64,000 nt of DNA. It comes from Shewanella sp. SR44-3 (GTDB taxonomy: Bacteria; Pseudomonadota; Gammaproteobacteria; Enterobacterales; Shewanellaceae). Of the stretch, positions 19,946 to 28,501 are shown piece after piece (the stretch's first letter is position 1; every line of letters begins with the position of its first letter). A model generated the notes under the pieces. The model saw only the letters and a program-made list of their open reading frames with translations, ran no database searches and was not told where the DNA came from. The translations under genes were made by a program, and so were the position numbers. Where the stretch lies: positions 1-64,000 of the forward strand of contig NZ_JACJDV010000013.1 of NCBI RefSeq assembly GCF_014163735.1, written 5' to 3'.

Positions 19946-20697
19946 GATGACATGCTCGCCTTAGCAGTGGTGTCGAGGTCACTTTGCGAATTCTTTTCCG
20001 GCGCTAGGGTTAGCGGTGCTAAGGCTTGTATATTCACCCCTTCAAGCCAGAGGTTTAAACGGTTGAGTACCTGACTAATATGGCTTAAGTGATGGTCGGC
20101 ATAAAAGCCAAACAGGTGGGCGGCGCTGATACTGGGCACGGCAATTAATAGTCCTGCGGCTGTGGTATTCATGGCAAGTCCTAAGCCTTGGCTTAACTGC
20201 GCAGGGGTTACCGGCCCTTGGGATTGACCTAGCTCAGTGAACATGGCGATAAGGCCAAGCACAGTGCCCAGCAAGCCTAACAGCGGAGTAATAACCCCTA
20301 ATGTTTGCAGCAATTTAAGTCCAGCGTGGAGCTGTTGATGTTTTTGCATTAACCACAGGCCGAGCACTTCTTCACGTAGACTTTTGGTTTGCTGAGCTTG
20401 CTGTAATAAGGCTAAGCAGCCCGAAGCCAGCATGGTTTTTTGACTCTCAAGTAAGGCTATCAATGCCAATATTTGTGGCTCGCTTGCCGCCGCTCGAGGG
20501 GAAGTTAATAAGATATCGAGTTCATTGAGGCAATGCTTACGACGCTTATGCTGCTTAAGGTTTTTGCTTAGGCTTTCGCTAAGCACTAACGCTAGGCGTT
20601 CTAGGCAGATGAGTAAGCTAATAAAGGCGCACACTAGCAGTGGCCAGGTGAGCAGACCTAAGTCTTGTTCAAGCTGAGGGAGTAAATGTAGCGACAT
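19942..20697 (-). CDS. exbB: Biopolymer transport protein ExbB
   Basis: 251 residues of the MotA/TolQ/ExbB family. One N-terminal membrane helix (~16-36) precedes a long cytoplasmic loop. The conserved pair of helices at ~125-200 contains GVITPLLGLLGTVLGLIAMF and MNTTAAGLLIAVPSI. It is the pentameric channel partner of ExbD in this heme-dedicated TonB system, and starts 27 bp after tonB. Confidence 0.95.
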   Translation of the reverse strand: MSLHLLPQLEQDLGLLTWPLLVCAFISLLICLERLALVLSESLSKNLKQHKRRKHCLNELDILLTSPRAAASEPQILALIALLESQKTMLASGCLALLQQAQQTKSLREEVLGLWLMQKHQQLHAGLKLLQTLGVITPLLGLLGTVLGLIAMFTELGQSQGPVTPAQLSQGLGLAMNTTAAGLLIAVPSISAAHLFGFYADHHLSHISQVLNRLNLWLEGVNIQALAPLTLAPEKNSQSDLDTTAKASMSS

Positions 20698-20724
20698 CTT
20701 AGGGTGTCCAAAAGGTTAATTAAA

Positions 20725-21528
20725 TTAATTCAGCGCAAAAGTCACAGGCACTTGCACCCGATAGGCGAGGGCGCTTTGAGGGCTAGGAGGTGAGAATTGC
20801 CACAGTTTTACCGCATCTAATGCGGCTTTATCTAAGATGGCCGCCCCTGAGCTATCGACTAAGCTCAACTCGAGCTGCTTACCTAGATTATCGAATAACA
20901 CCTCCACCAATGCAGTGCCTTGCAAGCCGCGTTTGCGTGCAAGGCGCGGGTAGTTAGGTTTAGTTGGCGGCGCAGAAAATTTTGGTTTTCCAAGGCTTAA
21001 TTGACTTTGCATTGCCGCATGATTTACCGGCGCAGATACTTGCTCTACGGCTTCTAATGCCTGTGGTTGGGCACTGCTATTAGCTGCTGTTTGAGCGATC
21101 ATCTGTGTTGATGTGTGGGTTTTACTGGCAGTGACGTTTGTGGTGGCAGTCTGGCTTGGCTCAGATTGAGGCTCTGGTTTTACTTCTGGCTTAACTTTAG
21201 CTATTGGCTCTGCTTTAGCGACAGGCTTAGGCTTGTTTATTGGTTTAGGTTTGCTTACCAGCGCAGGTGTCGTGACGGTATCGTGCGCAGCCTTGATGCT
21301 GTTATCGGCTGTGATTTCAGGCCTAATGGCTTGATTAGTGGCTTGAGATGTAAAGCTTAAGGCTAGGCTGACATTATTTTTAGTGGGTGCAGAACGGTTA
21401 TTGTGATTGGCGCTACTTGGCTGTGCATCGCTTGCTTGGGAGCCTGAATAGGCATAAACACCAGCAAGCAAACCCATTTGCACTGAAATAATGATGCCAG
21501 CAGTCAGCATGTAGCGTTTAGGGGTCAC
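20725..21528 (-). CDS. tonB: TonB, energy transducer of the heme system (GTG start)
   Basis: About 267 residues: a short basic N-terminus (MTPKRY), one membrane helix, and a long Pro/Lys/Glu-rich periplasmic spacer with KPKPINKPKPVAKAEP-type repeats. The C-terminal TonB domain contains YPRLARKRGLQGTALVEVLF and LDKAALDAVKLWQFSPP. The frame opens at an ATG 48 bp upstream, but the GTG at 21528 has a GAGGA site 7 bases away and gives the expected MTPKRY start. First gene of the leftward operon, and the Fur box sits ~95 bp upstream. Confidence 0.9.
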   Translation of the reverse strand: MTPKRYMLTAGIIISVQMGLLAGVYAYSGSQASDAQPSSANHNNRSAPTKNNVSLALSFTSQATNQAIRPEITADNSIKAAHDTVTTPALVSKPKPINKPKPVAKAEPIAKVKPEVKPEPQSEPSQTATTNVTASKTHTSTQMIAQTAANSSAQPQALEAVEQVSAPVNHAAMQSQLSLGKPKFSAPPTKPNYPRLARKRGLQGTALVEVLFDNLGKQLELSLVDSSGAAILDKAALDAVKLWQFSPPSPQSALAYRVQVPVTFALN

Positions 21529-21622
21529 AGATTTATCCTCTATCGGTCGCAATTCAGCCTGTCTTAAGATCCACATTTGATCTCAGCAGTGACTAAATTA
21601 CATTAATCTAAACAAGATCGCA

Positions 21623-21644
21623 AATGATAATGATTTTCATTTGA
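21623..21644. promoter_or_regulatory. Fur box in the divergent tonB / heme receptor promoter
   Basis: AATGATAATGATTTTCATTTGA closely matches the Fur consensus core GATAATGATAATCATTATC. It is centrally placed between tonB and the receptor gene, so both arms of the heme locus should be repressed by Fur in iron-replete cells. Confidence 0.9.
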
Positions 21645-21754
21645 TCTATTTGTTTTTCTCAGATAGAGTACCGCCAAAATACGCGTTAACAGGCATTTAT
21701 CGCCAATGCCTATTGTTAGCCAAGCTGGGTATTAATGCATCTTAAGGGAAAATC

Positions 21755-23827
21755 ATGAACAAGAAACCATTAGTGATAGCCGTGACCTTTGCTATCTTCA
21801 ACGCTACTAGTGTTGGCGCTTATGCCGCCGCTAACCAAGCTGTCACTGAGCTAGAAGAAGTGCTGGTCAATGCCACTCGTATCGATGAGAGCCTAGCGAA
21901 GTCGAGCCGTGCCATTGTTAAAATATCTGCAGCCCAGCTTGAAGAGTCGCAACCAGCATCGGTTGCCGAGGCGCTAAAGCATGAGGCCAATATCACAGTC
22001 ACTAATGGTCCACGTCCATCGGCTCAAGGGGTTGAAATTCGTGGCTTAAGCGGTAACCGCGTGCTACAGACTGTGGATGATGCGCGCCAAAATGCGGGCT
22101 CAGGTCACAGAGGCACTTACTTTATTGAGCCTGAAATGCTCAAATCCATTGAAGTGCTAAAAGGGCCTTCAAGCAGCTTGTGGGGCAGTGGTGCGATTGG
22201 CGGTGTGGTGGCGCAATACACTAAGTCGGCACAAGATTTTCTTGAAGACGGCGAGCATTTTGGTGGCTATCTAAAGCAAAGCTATGAAACCAATGGCTCG
22301 CGCACTAAAACCAGCGGCAGTATTTATGGGGTGCAGGACAGCATTGATTGGCTTGTCTTTGGCAGCTACCTTGACAGCAATAATATCAAAATTGGCAAGG
22401 ATGAGAGCTTAAATAACAGCTCATCACAAGGTCACAGCGCGTTAGGTAAGTTAGGCTGGCAATTGGATGATGCTCAGCGTTTGGAGCTGTCTTTAAGAAG
22501 TAACAATAGCAATGAGTTAGTACCAAGTAACCCAGGTGCTGAAGTTAGCCGCTCTGTGCCATTGGTGCGCCGCGAAACCACGGACAACAACCTAAGCTTG
22601 GCTTACGAGCTTAACCCAAGTGATAACGCTTATTTAGATGCTAAGGCGTTAATCTACGTTAACCAGACAGATTATGATGAAGACAGGGTCACTAAGGGGC
22701 AGATAGATGCCACAGAATTTAATACCTTAGGGTTAAGTCTAAGTAACAAATCAATTTTTGGCGCAGGCCTTGGCCGCACCGAATTAGTCTATGGCGTAGA
22801 TGGTTATAAAGACACCATTGAAACTGTACGTGACGATAAAGGTCAAACGGGTCAGCGTCCGGGCAATATTGATGGTGAAGTCAGCACCTTAGGCGCATTT
22901 GTTATGGGTAAAGTGAGCCTAAGCGATACCGTATCGGTAGAGCCTGCACTACGTTATGACAGCTTTAGCAACCAAAGTAATAACCTAGGGTTAGAAACTG
23001 ACGATAGCGCCGTGTCGCCATCATTGGCATTGGTGTGGCAGAGTACCCCTTGGTTAAATTTGAGTGCCCGTTACGATCAAGCATTTCGCGCCCCAAGCAT
23101 AGAAGAGATGTACTCAAGCGGCAGCCACTACTGCATTCCGCCTATTCCGCGCTTCTTGCCAAACGGCATGTGCAATACCTTCGCTATTAATCCCGATTTG
23201 AAAGCGGAAAAAGCGAAAAATAAGGAGCTTAAGGCCGATTTTAGCTTCAGTGAGCTTAGTGCTACTGGCGCCGATGACGAGCTAAACCTGACCTTAAGCG
23301 TGTTCCGTAACGATGTGGATGACTTTATTGTTCAGAGCGTCAGCAATCCATTGATGGGTATACCAGGTTTTGAGCAAACCACCTCGTGGAATAACGTCAG
23401 TACAGCTGAATTAACCGGTTTTGAAATTTCCAGCCGCTATCGTTATAACCAGACGCGTTTAAGCATCAACTACGGTCAAACTCAAGGTAAAGACGCTGAT
23501 ACCAATGAATATATTGCGTATATTCCGGCCAACAAGCTGAGCCTAGATTTATCTCAAGGCATTATGGAAGGCGATGTCAAGTTAGGGACTCGCTTAAGCT
23601 ATGTCGCCAGCCAAACGGATGTGCCTCTTGCTAACAGCGTGACTAAATATGATGACTACAAATTGTGGGACATCTATGTGGCATGGGAGCCATCAATGGG
23701 TGATTTAGCCGGCCTTCGTGTTGATTTTGCTATTGAAAACATCGGTGACGAGCAATATAAGCAAGCGTGGCAAACCTTGTTCGAACAAGGGCGAAATATG
23801 AAGTTATCCGCCCGCTACCAGTTTTAA
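21755..23827 (+). CDS. hugA: TonB-dependent heme/hemoglobin receptor
   Basis: 690-residue outer-membrane receptor. Signal peptide 1-25, TonB box ELEEVLVNAT (32-41), plug domain ~45-155 with EVLKGPSSSLWGSGAIGGV, then a 22-strand barrel ending in aromatic Phe (ARYQF). The heme-receptor hallmarks are present: FRAP (444-447) and NPDL (479-482), with candidate ligand H458 between them. It imports heme using the TonB-ExbBD complex across the divergent promoter. The name hugA follows Shewanella/Plesiomonas usage; hmuR or hutA would be equivalent. Confidence 0.93.
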   Translation: MNKKPLVIAVTFAIFNATSVGAYAAANQAVTELEEVLVNATRIDESLAKSSRAIVKISAAQLEESQPASVAEALKHEANITVTNGPRPSAQGVEIRGLSGNRVLQTVDDARQNAGSGHRGTYFIEPEMLKSIEVLKGPSSSLWGSGAIGGVVAQYTKSAQDFLEDGEHFGGYLKQSYETNGSRTKTSGSIYGVQDSIDWLVFGSYLDSNNIKIGKDESLNNSSSQGHSALGKLGWQLDDAQRLELSLRSNNSNELVPSNPGAEVSRSVPLVRRETTDNNLSLAYELNPSDNAYLDAKALIYVNQTDYDEDRVTKGQIDATEFNTLGLSLSNKSIFGAGLGRTELVYGVDGYKDTIETVRDDKGQTGQRPGNIDGEVSTLGAFVMGKVSLSDTVSVEPALRYDSFSNQSNNLGLETDDSAVSPSLALVWQSTPWLNLSARYDQAFRAPSIEEMYSSGSHYCIPPIPRFLPNGMCNTFAINPDLKAEKAKNKELKADFSFSELSATGADDELNLTLSVFRNDVDDFIVQSVSNPLMGIPGFEQTTSWNNVSTAELTGFEISSRYRYNQTRLSINYGQTQGKDADTNEYIAYIPANKLSLDLSQGIMEGDVKLGTRLSYVASQTDVPLANSVTKYDDYKLWDIYVAWEPSMGDLAGLRVDFAIENIGDEQYKQAWQTLFEQGRNMKLSARYQF

Positions 23828-23864
23828 GCGCCTACTCTGGTATTAGTTAAATGAGTAATCACCC

Positions 23865-23892
23865 TGCCTCACATTCTGTGTGAGGCATTTTT
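23865..23892 (+). terminator. Intrinsic terminator between the receptor and hutX
   Basis: TGCCTCACA pairs with TGTGAGGCA around a 5-base loop and is followed by five T. It ends about 13 bp before the hutX start, so it should reduce read-through from the receptor into hutXZ. Confidence 0.85.
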
Positions 23893-23904
23893 AGGATAAT
23901 AAAT

Positions 23905-24459
23905 ATGAGCGAATTAATGGCAAAGGATCTTGATAGCATAGATGCGTTAACCTTGACACAGTTGCAGCATACCTTAATCAATTCGCCACAAATGATGCCA
24001 GCCCAAGTGGCCAAAGAGCATGGGGTGAGTGAGCTTGACGTAGTCAAAGCCATGAGCAGCGAAGAGGCCTGCTTTTTAGCCTTGACCGATAAAGACGAGC
24101 TATTAGCCAGCCTGCCAAGCTGGGGCAATATGACCACCATAATTGCGGTGTCTGGCAGTATTTTTGAATTTAAAGGTAGCTTCCCAGAAGGTAAGTATGC
24201 CCATGGCTATTACAATCTCTACACTAAAGGTGAGGGCTTACACGGTCATCTTTTGATGGACAATATCGGCCATATCGCTTTAATCAGCCGACCTTTTAGA
24301 GGCCAAGAAAGCTATTCGATTAATTTCTTCGGTGCAGAAGGTGAGATGGTCTTTAAAGTGTATTTAGGCCGAGACAAACAGCGGGTGTTGATTGCTTCCC
24401 AGGTCGAACAGTTTAAGGCGTTGGTGTTGAAAGCATTAGCATCTAAATCCGGCATTTAA
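23905..24459 (+). CDS. hutX: Heme utilisation cytosolic protein HutX/HugX
   Basis: 184 residues of the HutX family. A short helix-turn-helix-like N-terminus (~20-55, VAKEHGVSELDVVKAM) precedes the heme-binding fold with GYYNLYTKGEGLHGHLLMDNI and the ISRPFRGQESYSINFFG segment. Family members bind heme in the cytosol and hand it to HutZ. ATG with an AGGA site. Its transcript comes either through the terminator upstream or from its own promoter. Confidence 0.92.
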   Translation: MSELMAKDLDSIDALTLTQLQHTLINSPQMMPAQVAKEHGVSELDVVKAMSSEEACFLALTDKDELLASLPSWGNMTTIIAVSGSIFEFKGSFPEGKYAHGYYNLYTKGEGLHGHLLMDNIGHIALISRPFRGQESYSINFFGAEGEMVFKVYLGRDKQRVLIASQVEQFKALVLKALASKSGI

Positions 24460-24511
24460 CTCAAGCATTAAACACCAGCATTTAAGATTAACTCAGTACA
24501 AGGTTTATCCT

Positions 24512-25042
24512 ATGACAAGCAATAAAGATGAAAGATTGGCAGATAAATTACTGCCAGAAATTGAAGCGTTTAAGCAACAAAAGCTGACGTTAGAGCTTGC
24601 CACCAATGATGCAGACGGTAAGCCTAATGTGAGTTATGCGCCTTTTGCGGTTGATGAAGGAGGTTTTTACATTTTGGTCAGCGATATGGCGCGCCACGGG
24701 ATGAATTTAAAAGCCAAGGATGATGTCAGCGTCATGCTGGTTGAAGATGAAGCTAGCGCAAAAACTGTATTTGCCCGTAAACGCTTAACGTTTGATGCCA
24801 AAGCGCAGCTTATCAATAGAGACACTGCAGATTTCACTCACGGGGTTGCATCCTTGGTGGCGCGCTTTGGTGAAATGAGTGAAAACTTAGCGGCACTGGC
24901 TGATTTTAATTTATATCGCTTAGTGCCTCATAAAGGCTTGTACGTGAAAGGCTTTGGTCAGGCGTTTAGCTTAACGGGTGCAGAGTTGATGGATTTAAGT
25001 TGGCAGCGCGCAGGCCAGCACGGCGTAAGTCAAAGCGCTTAA
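24512..25042 (+). CDS. hutZ: Heme-degrading/utilisation protein HutZ/HugZ
   Basis: 176 residues of the HugZ/HutZ split-barrel (FMN-binding-like) family. The core has LELATNDADGKPNVSYAPFAVDEGGFYILVSD and the C-terminus LYRLVPHKGLYVKGFGQAF. Homologues bind heme at the dimer interface and open the ring to release iron. It follows hutX by 52 bp and completes the uptake-to-iron-release pathway in this locus. Confidence 0.92.
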   Translation: MTSNKDERLADKLLPEIEAFKQQKLTLELATNDADGKPNVSYAPFAVDEGGFYILVSDMARHGMNLKAKDDVSVMLVEDEASAKTVFARKRLTFDAKAQLINRDTADFTHGVASLVARFGEMSENLAALADFNLYRLVPHKGLYVKGFGQAFSLTGAELMDLSWQRAGQHGVSQSA

Positions 25043-25099
25043 GCATTCAGGCCTCAAATCATAAGCCTTCACTCAGCCTGAAGAAAGCCGCTTAACAGC

Positions 25100-25125
25100 A
25101 CTGCCCGAACAAAGCGTTGGGCAGT
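25100..25125 (+). terminator. Stem-loop after hutZ
   Basis: ACTGCCC-G-AAC pairs with GTTGGGCAGT (one bulged G). No strong T-run follows, so this is a weak terminator candidate at the end of the heme locus. Confidence 0.45.
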
Positions 25126-25300
25126 CATCTTCAATCCACCCCCTCCTTACGTCTCGATGTAAATCTCTCAACAAAGCTATCTCAACAGCGCTATCTACAA
25201 ATTACTGCTACACAGCGATAGTAATAATATACTGGCCTTGTTTATTGCTTTTGATAACGGATAATGCAGTTAATGCCTTTTATGAGTGATATTTGTTGTT

Positions 25301-26002
25301 ATGCGTTTAGATAAATTTGTCTGCAAAAGTACCCCTTTGTCTCGAACAGAGGCGGTTCAGGCTATTCATCATGAAAGAGTGTTGGTCAACGGGGTGGCGA
25401 TACTTGATGAAGCGGCGCAGGTGCATGAAAATAATCACATTATTCTCGATGGTAAGCATCTTGTCCCCAGGCCTTTTCGCTACCTCTTACTACATAAACC
25501 TGCCAACTGCTTAAGCGCTAATATCTCTGAACCTGGTAAGTCGACAAAGTATCCCTCGGTGTTCGATGTATTGAACATAGATAACAGCAGCGAGCTGCAT
25601 TTAGTTGGTCGATTGGATGCGGATACCACAGGGCTATTACTCGCCACCGACGATGGTCGCTGGTCATTTACTATCACCAGTCCTAACTCTGATTGCAGCA
25701 AAGTGTACCGAGTTGGGCTTGCTAAACCCCTAGGGCCAGAGGTTGCCGATACGTTTTTAGCGGGGATCTTATTGCAAGGGGAGCGCGAGCTTACCTTGCC
25801 CGCCAAGCTTGAAATTATTGCGCCTACCCAAGTGTTATTGACTCTGACTCAGGGCAAATTTCATCAAGTAAAACGTATGTTTGCCGCCGTGGGGAATAAA
25901 GTGGTGTCGCTGCATCGAGAGAAAATAGGCGCTATCAGTTTGGATGTGCCCCAAGGACAGTGGCGTGAGCTAACAGAGGCTGAAGTGAACGCCATGGGTT
26001 AA
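25301..26002 (+). CDS. rsuA: 16S rRNA pseudouridine synthase, RsuA type
   Basis: 233 residues: an N-terminal S4 RNA-binding domain (MRLDKFVCKST..., ~1-55) and an RsuA/RluB-type catalytic domain. The active-site Asp is in GRLDADTTGLLLATDDG, and QGKFHQVKRMFAAVGNKV closes the fold. RsuA makes pseudouridine 516 in 16S rRNA. A GTG 15 bp upstream is also in frame, but MRLDKF is the conserved family start. No clear ribosome-binding site distinguishes them. Confidence 0.88.
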   Translation: MRLDKFVCKSTPLSRTEAVQAIHHERVLVNGVAILDEAAQVHENNHIILDGKHLVPRPFRYLLLHKPANCLSANISEPGKSTKYPSVFDVLNIDNSSELHLVGRLDADTTGLLLATDDGRWSFTITSPNSDCSKVYRVGLAKPLGPEVADTFLAGILLQGERELTLPAKLEIIAPTQVLLTLTQGKFHQVKRMFAAVGNKVVSLHREKIGAISLDVPQGQWRELTEAEVNAMG

Positions 26003-26030
26003 CGGTTTTTTTTCTGACTAACCATAAACG

Positions 26031-26121
26031 ACTAACGACTAACGATTAACCGCTAACATTTTACCACTAACCACTAACGATTAACCGCTAACATTTTACC
26101 ACTAACCACTAACCACTAACC
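26031..26121. repeat. 35-bp tandem duplication within heptamer repeats
   Basis: A 35-bp unit (26038-26072) is repeated exactly at 26073-26107. The region is built from ACTAACC/ACTAACG-type heptamers, with further copies on both sides. It fills the gap between the convergent rsuA and nadD genes. Confidence 0.95.
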
Positions 26122-26135
26122 ACTCACATTCTGGC

Positions 26136-26798
26136 TTAGCGATACAGCCCATGCAGCTTGATATAATCGATAACATTGGCAGGTAGCAGTTGGTTTAATG
26201 CTTGATTATCTAAGCCGAGTTTGCCTATCTGCGCCCTTATTTCAGTGGATGAAATATCTTGGGCTGTGATACTGACAGGAAAAATATCGCCAACCTTGGC
26301 GGTCTGTGTTGATTTGGCATTAATAACCTGCGCTTGCTGGCGCTGTAGCACCTTAGTTTGCATGAGCTTGGCCATGTTTGAGCTGTGCGCGAGCGGCCAA
26401 CCAGGGCGCTGACAGACGACGATATGGCACAGTTCAAACAGGGTTTGCCATTGATGCCAGCGGTCCAGCTGACTAAATGAATCCATGCCCATGATGAAGT
26501 AGAACTCATGCTGAGGATAAGCTTGCGTCAGCTGCTGTAAGCTCGTGACGGTGAAGGATGGCGTGTCGCGGTTTATTTCAATGTCGCAAAGCTCAAATTC
26601 ATTGTGGGAGTTACACACCAACTCCACCATAGCCTGCCTGTGGGCTGTGCCGGTTTTAGGGCCGGCTTTATGGGGCGGAATGTGATTGGGCATCAGCCAA
26701 ATGCTGTCCAGCTTAAGGGCGGCTTTAACTTCCAGTGCGGGGCGAATATGGCCGTAATGGATAGGATCGAACGTGCCACCTAAAATACCGATTCGCAT
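26136..26798 (-). CDS. nadD: Nicotinate-nucleotide adenylyltransferase NadD
   Basis: 220 residues. [13 protein letters not shown] (residues 7-19) is the nucleotidyltransferase T/HxGH region, and [11 protein letters not shown] the ISSTxxR site. The enzyme adenylates nicotinate mononucleotide in NAD synthesis. It starts 3 bp after the holA stop, in the conserved lptE-holA-nadD order. Confidence 0.97.
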   Translation of the reverse strand: MRIGILGGTFDPIHYGHIRPALEVKAALKLDSIWLMPNHIPPHKAGPKTGTAHRQAMVELVCNSHNEFELCDIEINRDTPSFTVTSLQQLTQAYPQHEFYFIMGMDSFSQLDRWHQWQTLFELCHIVVCQRPGWPLAHSSNMAKLMQTKVLQRQQAQVINAKSTQTAKVGDIFPVSITAQDISSTEIRAQIGKLGLDNQALNQLLPANVIDYIKLHGLYR

Positions 26799-26801
26799 GG
26801 C

Positions 26802-27833
26802 TTAGCCCAATTCAATATGGGCAAGTTTGCTGTGGGCGGCGGGGTCGAATAATAAGCATAAGTGGCTCAGTCCAACCCAGTTGTCATCGCCGTGTTGCTT
26901 GAGGTTCACTTCAAGCTTGGAGGCAAATGCCAACATGTGTTCAATTTGCGGCAAAGACAGGTGACTCAAAGCATGTTGATACAAGGGTTTACGTTTATCC
27001 CAAATGCGGTGCTTTGACCATAAGGAGTTCAGTTGCTCACCCTGTGTTTGAGCCTGTTTTAACGCCAGCAGGGTGGTGAGTTCTTTAAACAGTGCCCACA
27101 GCAGAATTGGCAGCGCGGTGTCTTCACTGGCGAGCTGAGCAAGCATGTGCTGGGCTTGTTTTTGATGGTTGCTAAGCAGTGCATCCATCAATTGGAACAC
27201 ACTAAAGTGCGACTGATCTTCAAAGTAGTCGCTGAGCTTATCGCTGTGGATGAGCGTGTTAGGGCTGAGTAATTGCAGTAGCTGCAAGGCTTGCTCTGCG
27301 GCCAATAAATTGCCTTCGAACAAATTAAATAGCATGGCTTTAGCATCATGATCTAACTGCAATTTATACAAGTTGATGCGCTCATCGAGCCAGCGAGAAA
27401 ACTGCTTGCCCTCAGGGGTAATGCAAGGCACATAAACCCCGTGGGCATCTAAACTTTTAAACCATTTATTATTGGTCTGCTCGCTCGCAAGCTTAGGGCC
27501 GTGAAGAATTAACAGCACATCAGGATTGGGGGATTGCATCAGGCTTTGCAGCGCGGCAGAGCCGTCGGTGCCGGGCTTGGCATTGGGCAGTTGCAGCTCA
27601 ATAATGCGCCGACTGGCAAACAAACTCATGGATTGCCATTCTTGTTGGAGTTCATCCCAATTAAAGTTGTTCTCTTGAGCCAGTTGCACTCGCTCTTCAA
27701 AGCCTTGTTTTTTAGCGGCTTTTAATATTTGCCTCTTGGCATTATCCACCAGCCAAGGGTCATCACCAAACAGCAGAAAACATGCTGGAAGCTTGGTTAA
27801 GTATTGGCTGAGTTTATCAGGATAGACGCGCAT
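26802..27833 (-). CDS. holA: DNA polymerase III delta subunit HolA
   Basis: 343 residues, the usual length. The N-terminal fold has LLFGDDPWLVDNAKRQI (~20-36), and the C-terminal helical collar domain has FQLMDALLSNHQKQAQ. Delta opens the beta clamp within the clamp loader. It lies between lptE (36 bp upstream) and nadD. Confidence 0.97.
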   Translation of the reverse strand: MRVYPDKLSQYLTKLPACFLLFGDDPWLVDNAKRQILKAAKKQGFEERVQLAQENNFNWDELQQEWQSMSLFASRRIIELQLPNAKPGTDGSAALQSLMQSPNPDVLLILHGPKLASEQTNNKWFKSLDAHGVYVPCITPEGKQFSRWLDERINLYKLQLDHDAKAMLFNLFEGNLLAAEQALQLLQLLSPNTLIHSDKLSDYFEDQSHFSVFQLMDALLSNHQKQAQHMLAQLASEDTALPILLWALFKELTTLLALKQAQTQGEQLNSLWSKHRIWDKRKPLYQHALSHLSLPQIEHMLAFASKLEVNLKQHGDDNWVGLSHLCLLFDPAAHSKLAHIELG

Positions 27834-27869
27834 CAGCGGGCAACGACTTTGGTTAGCAAGCGCACTGTA

Positions 27870-28367
27870 TTAGTTCGCCTCGATGGAGGATAGAGTTTGA
27901 ATAATATTGTCGGCCGCTTGAATGCGCATCTCTTTGACTAATAACTCCATTTCACGGCTTTTAGCTAACGCTGTGCGAGGATCGTCTTGGTAGTCGCGGC
28001 GGATCTCGACATCAAATTCCTGGGGATCTTGTTGGTAGAAGGCAACGGAGAAATGCACATGATAAATCAGCTCATATTCGGCCACATTACCCGTGGGGTA
28101 GAGGGACAAAGTGCTGCGCTCTAAGGTGTCTGATATCAAGCGTAAGGTCGGTTGTTTTTCATCAGCATCAATTAAACTGATGCGGTTTACCCGCAGGCGG
28201 TCGGCAACCAGACGAGATAACTCACTGTATTTATCGGTACTGCTAAGGTGCAGCTGTTCAAGGGATGCTGGAATGGAGTAACTGCGCTGCAATTTAAAGC
28301 CGCAGCCGCTGGTCATCAGCAACACTGCTGCGATTAATGCTAGGCCTGTCGATTTCAAAGGGATCAC
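27870..28367 (-). CDS. lptE: LPS-assembly lipoprotein LptE
   Basis: 165 residues with a lipoprotein signal and Cys in MTSGCGFKLQRSY; the GFxLR-like mature start is typical. It plugs and supports LptD in the outer membrane. In many enterics and Shewanella it directly follows leuS. Here a strong terminator separates them, so lptE-holA-nadD probably has its own promoter in the 134-bp gap. Confidence 0.95.
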   Translation of the reverse strand: MIPLKSTGLALIAAVLLMTSGCGFKLQRSYSIPASLEQLHLSSTDKYSELSRLVADRLRVNRISLIDADEKQPTLRLISDTLERSTLSLYPTGNVAEYELIYHVHFSVAFYQQDPQEFDVEIRRDYQDDPRTALAKSREMELLVKEMRIQAADNIIQTLSSIEAN

Positions 28368-28458
28368 GAAATTAGCCTCCTTGTGATTGATAACTGTGGT
28401 TATTATCTATAGTAAACAACATCACTAAATGTTTATTTCTCAACATAGGGTCAGAGAT

Positions 28459-28497
28459 AAAAAAGGCCCTTGGCAAGTTTGGCTCACCAAGGGCCTG
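28459..28497 (-). terminator. Intrinsic terminator of leuS
   Basis: On the minus strand AGGCCCTTGG pairs with CCAAGGGCCT, followed by TTTTTTAT. It sits immediately after the leuS stop. Confidence 0.92.
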
Positions 28498-28501
28498 CAG
28501 A

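Noticed and set aside
26021..26125. CRISPR-like repeat array
   Set aside because: The repeats are head-to-tail heptamers and a 35-bp duplication without unique spacers, and no cas genes are near.
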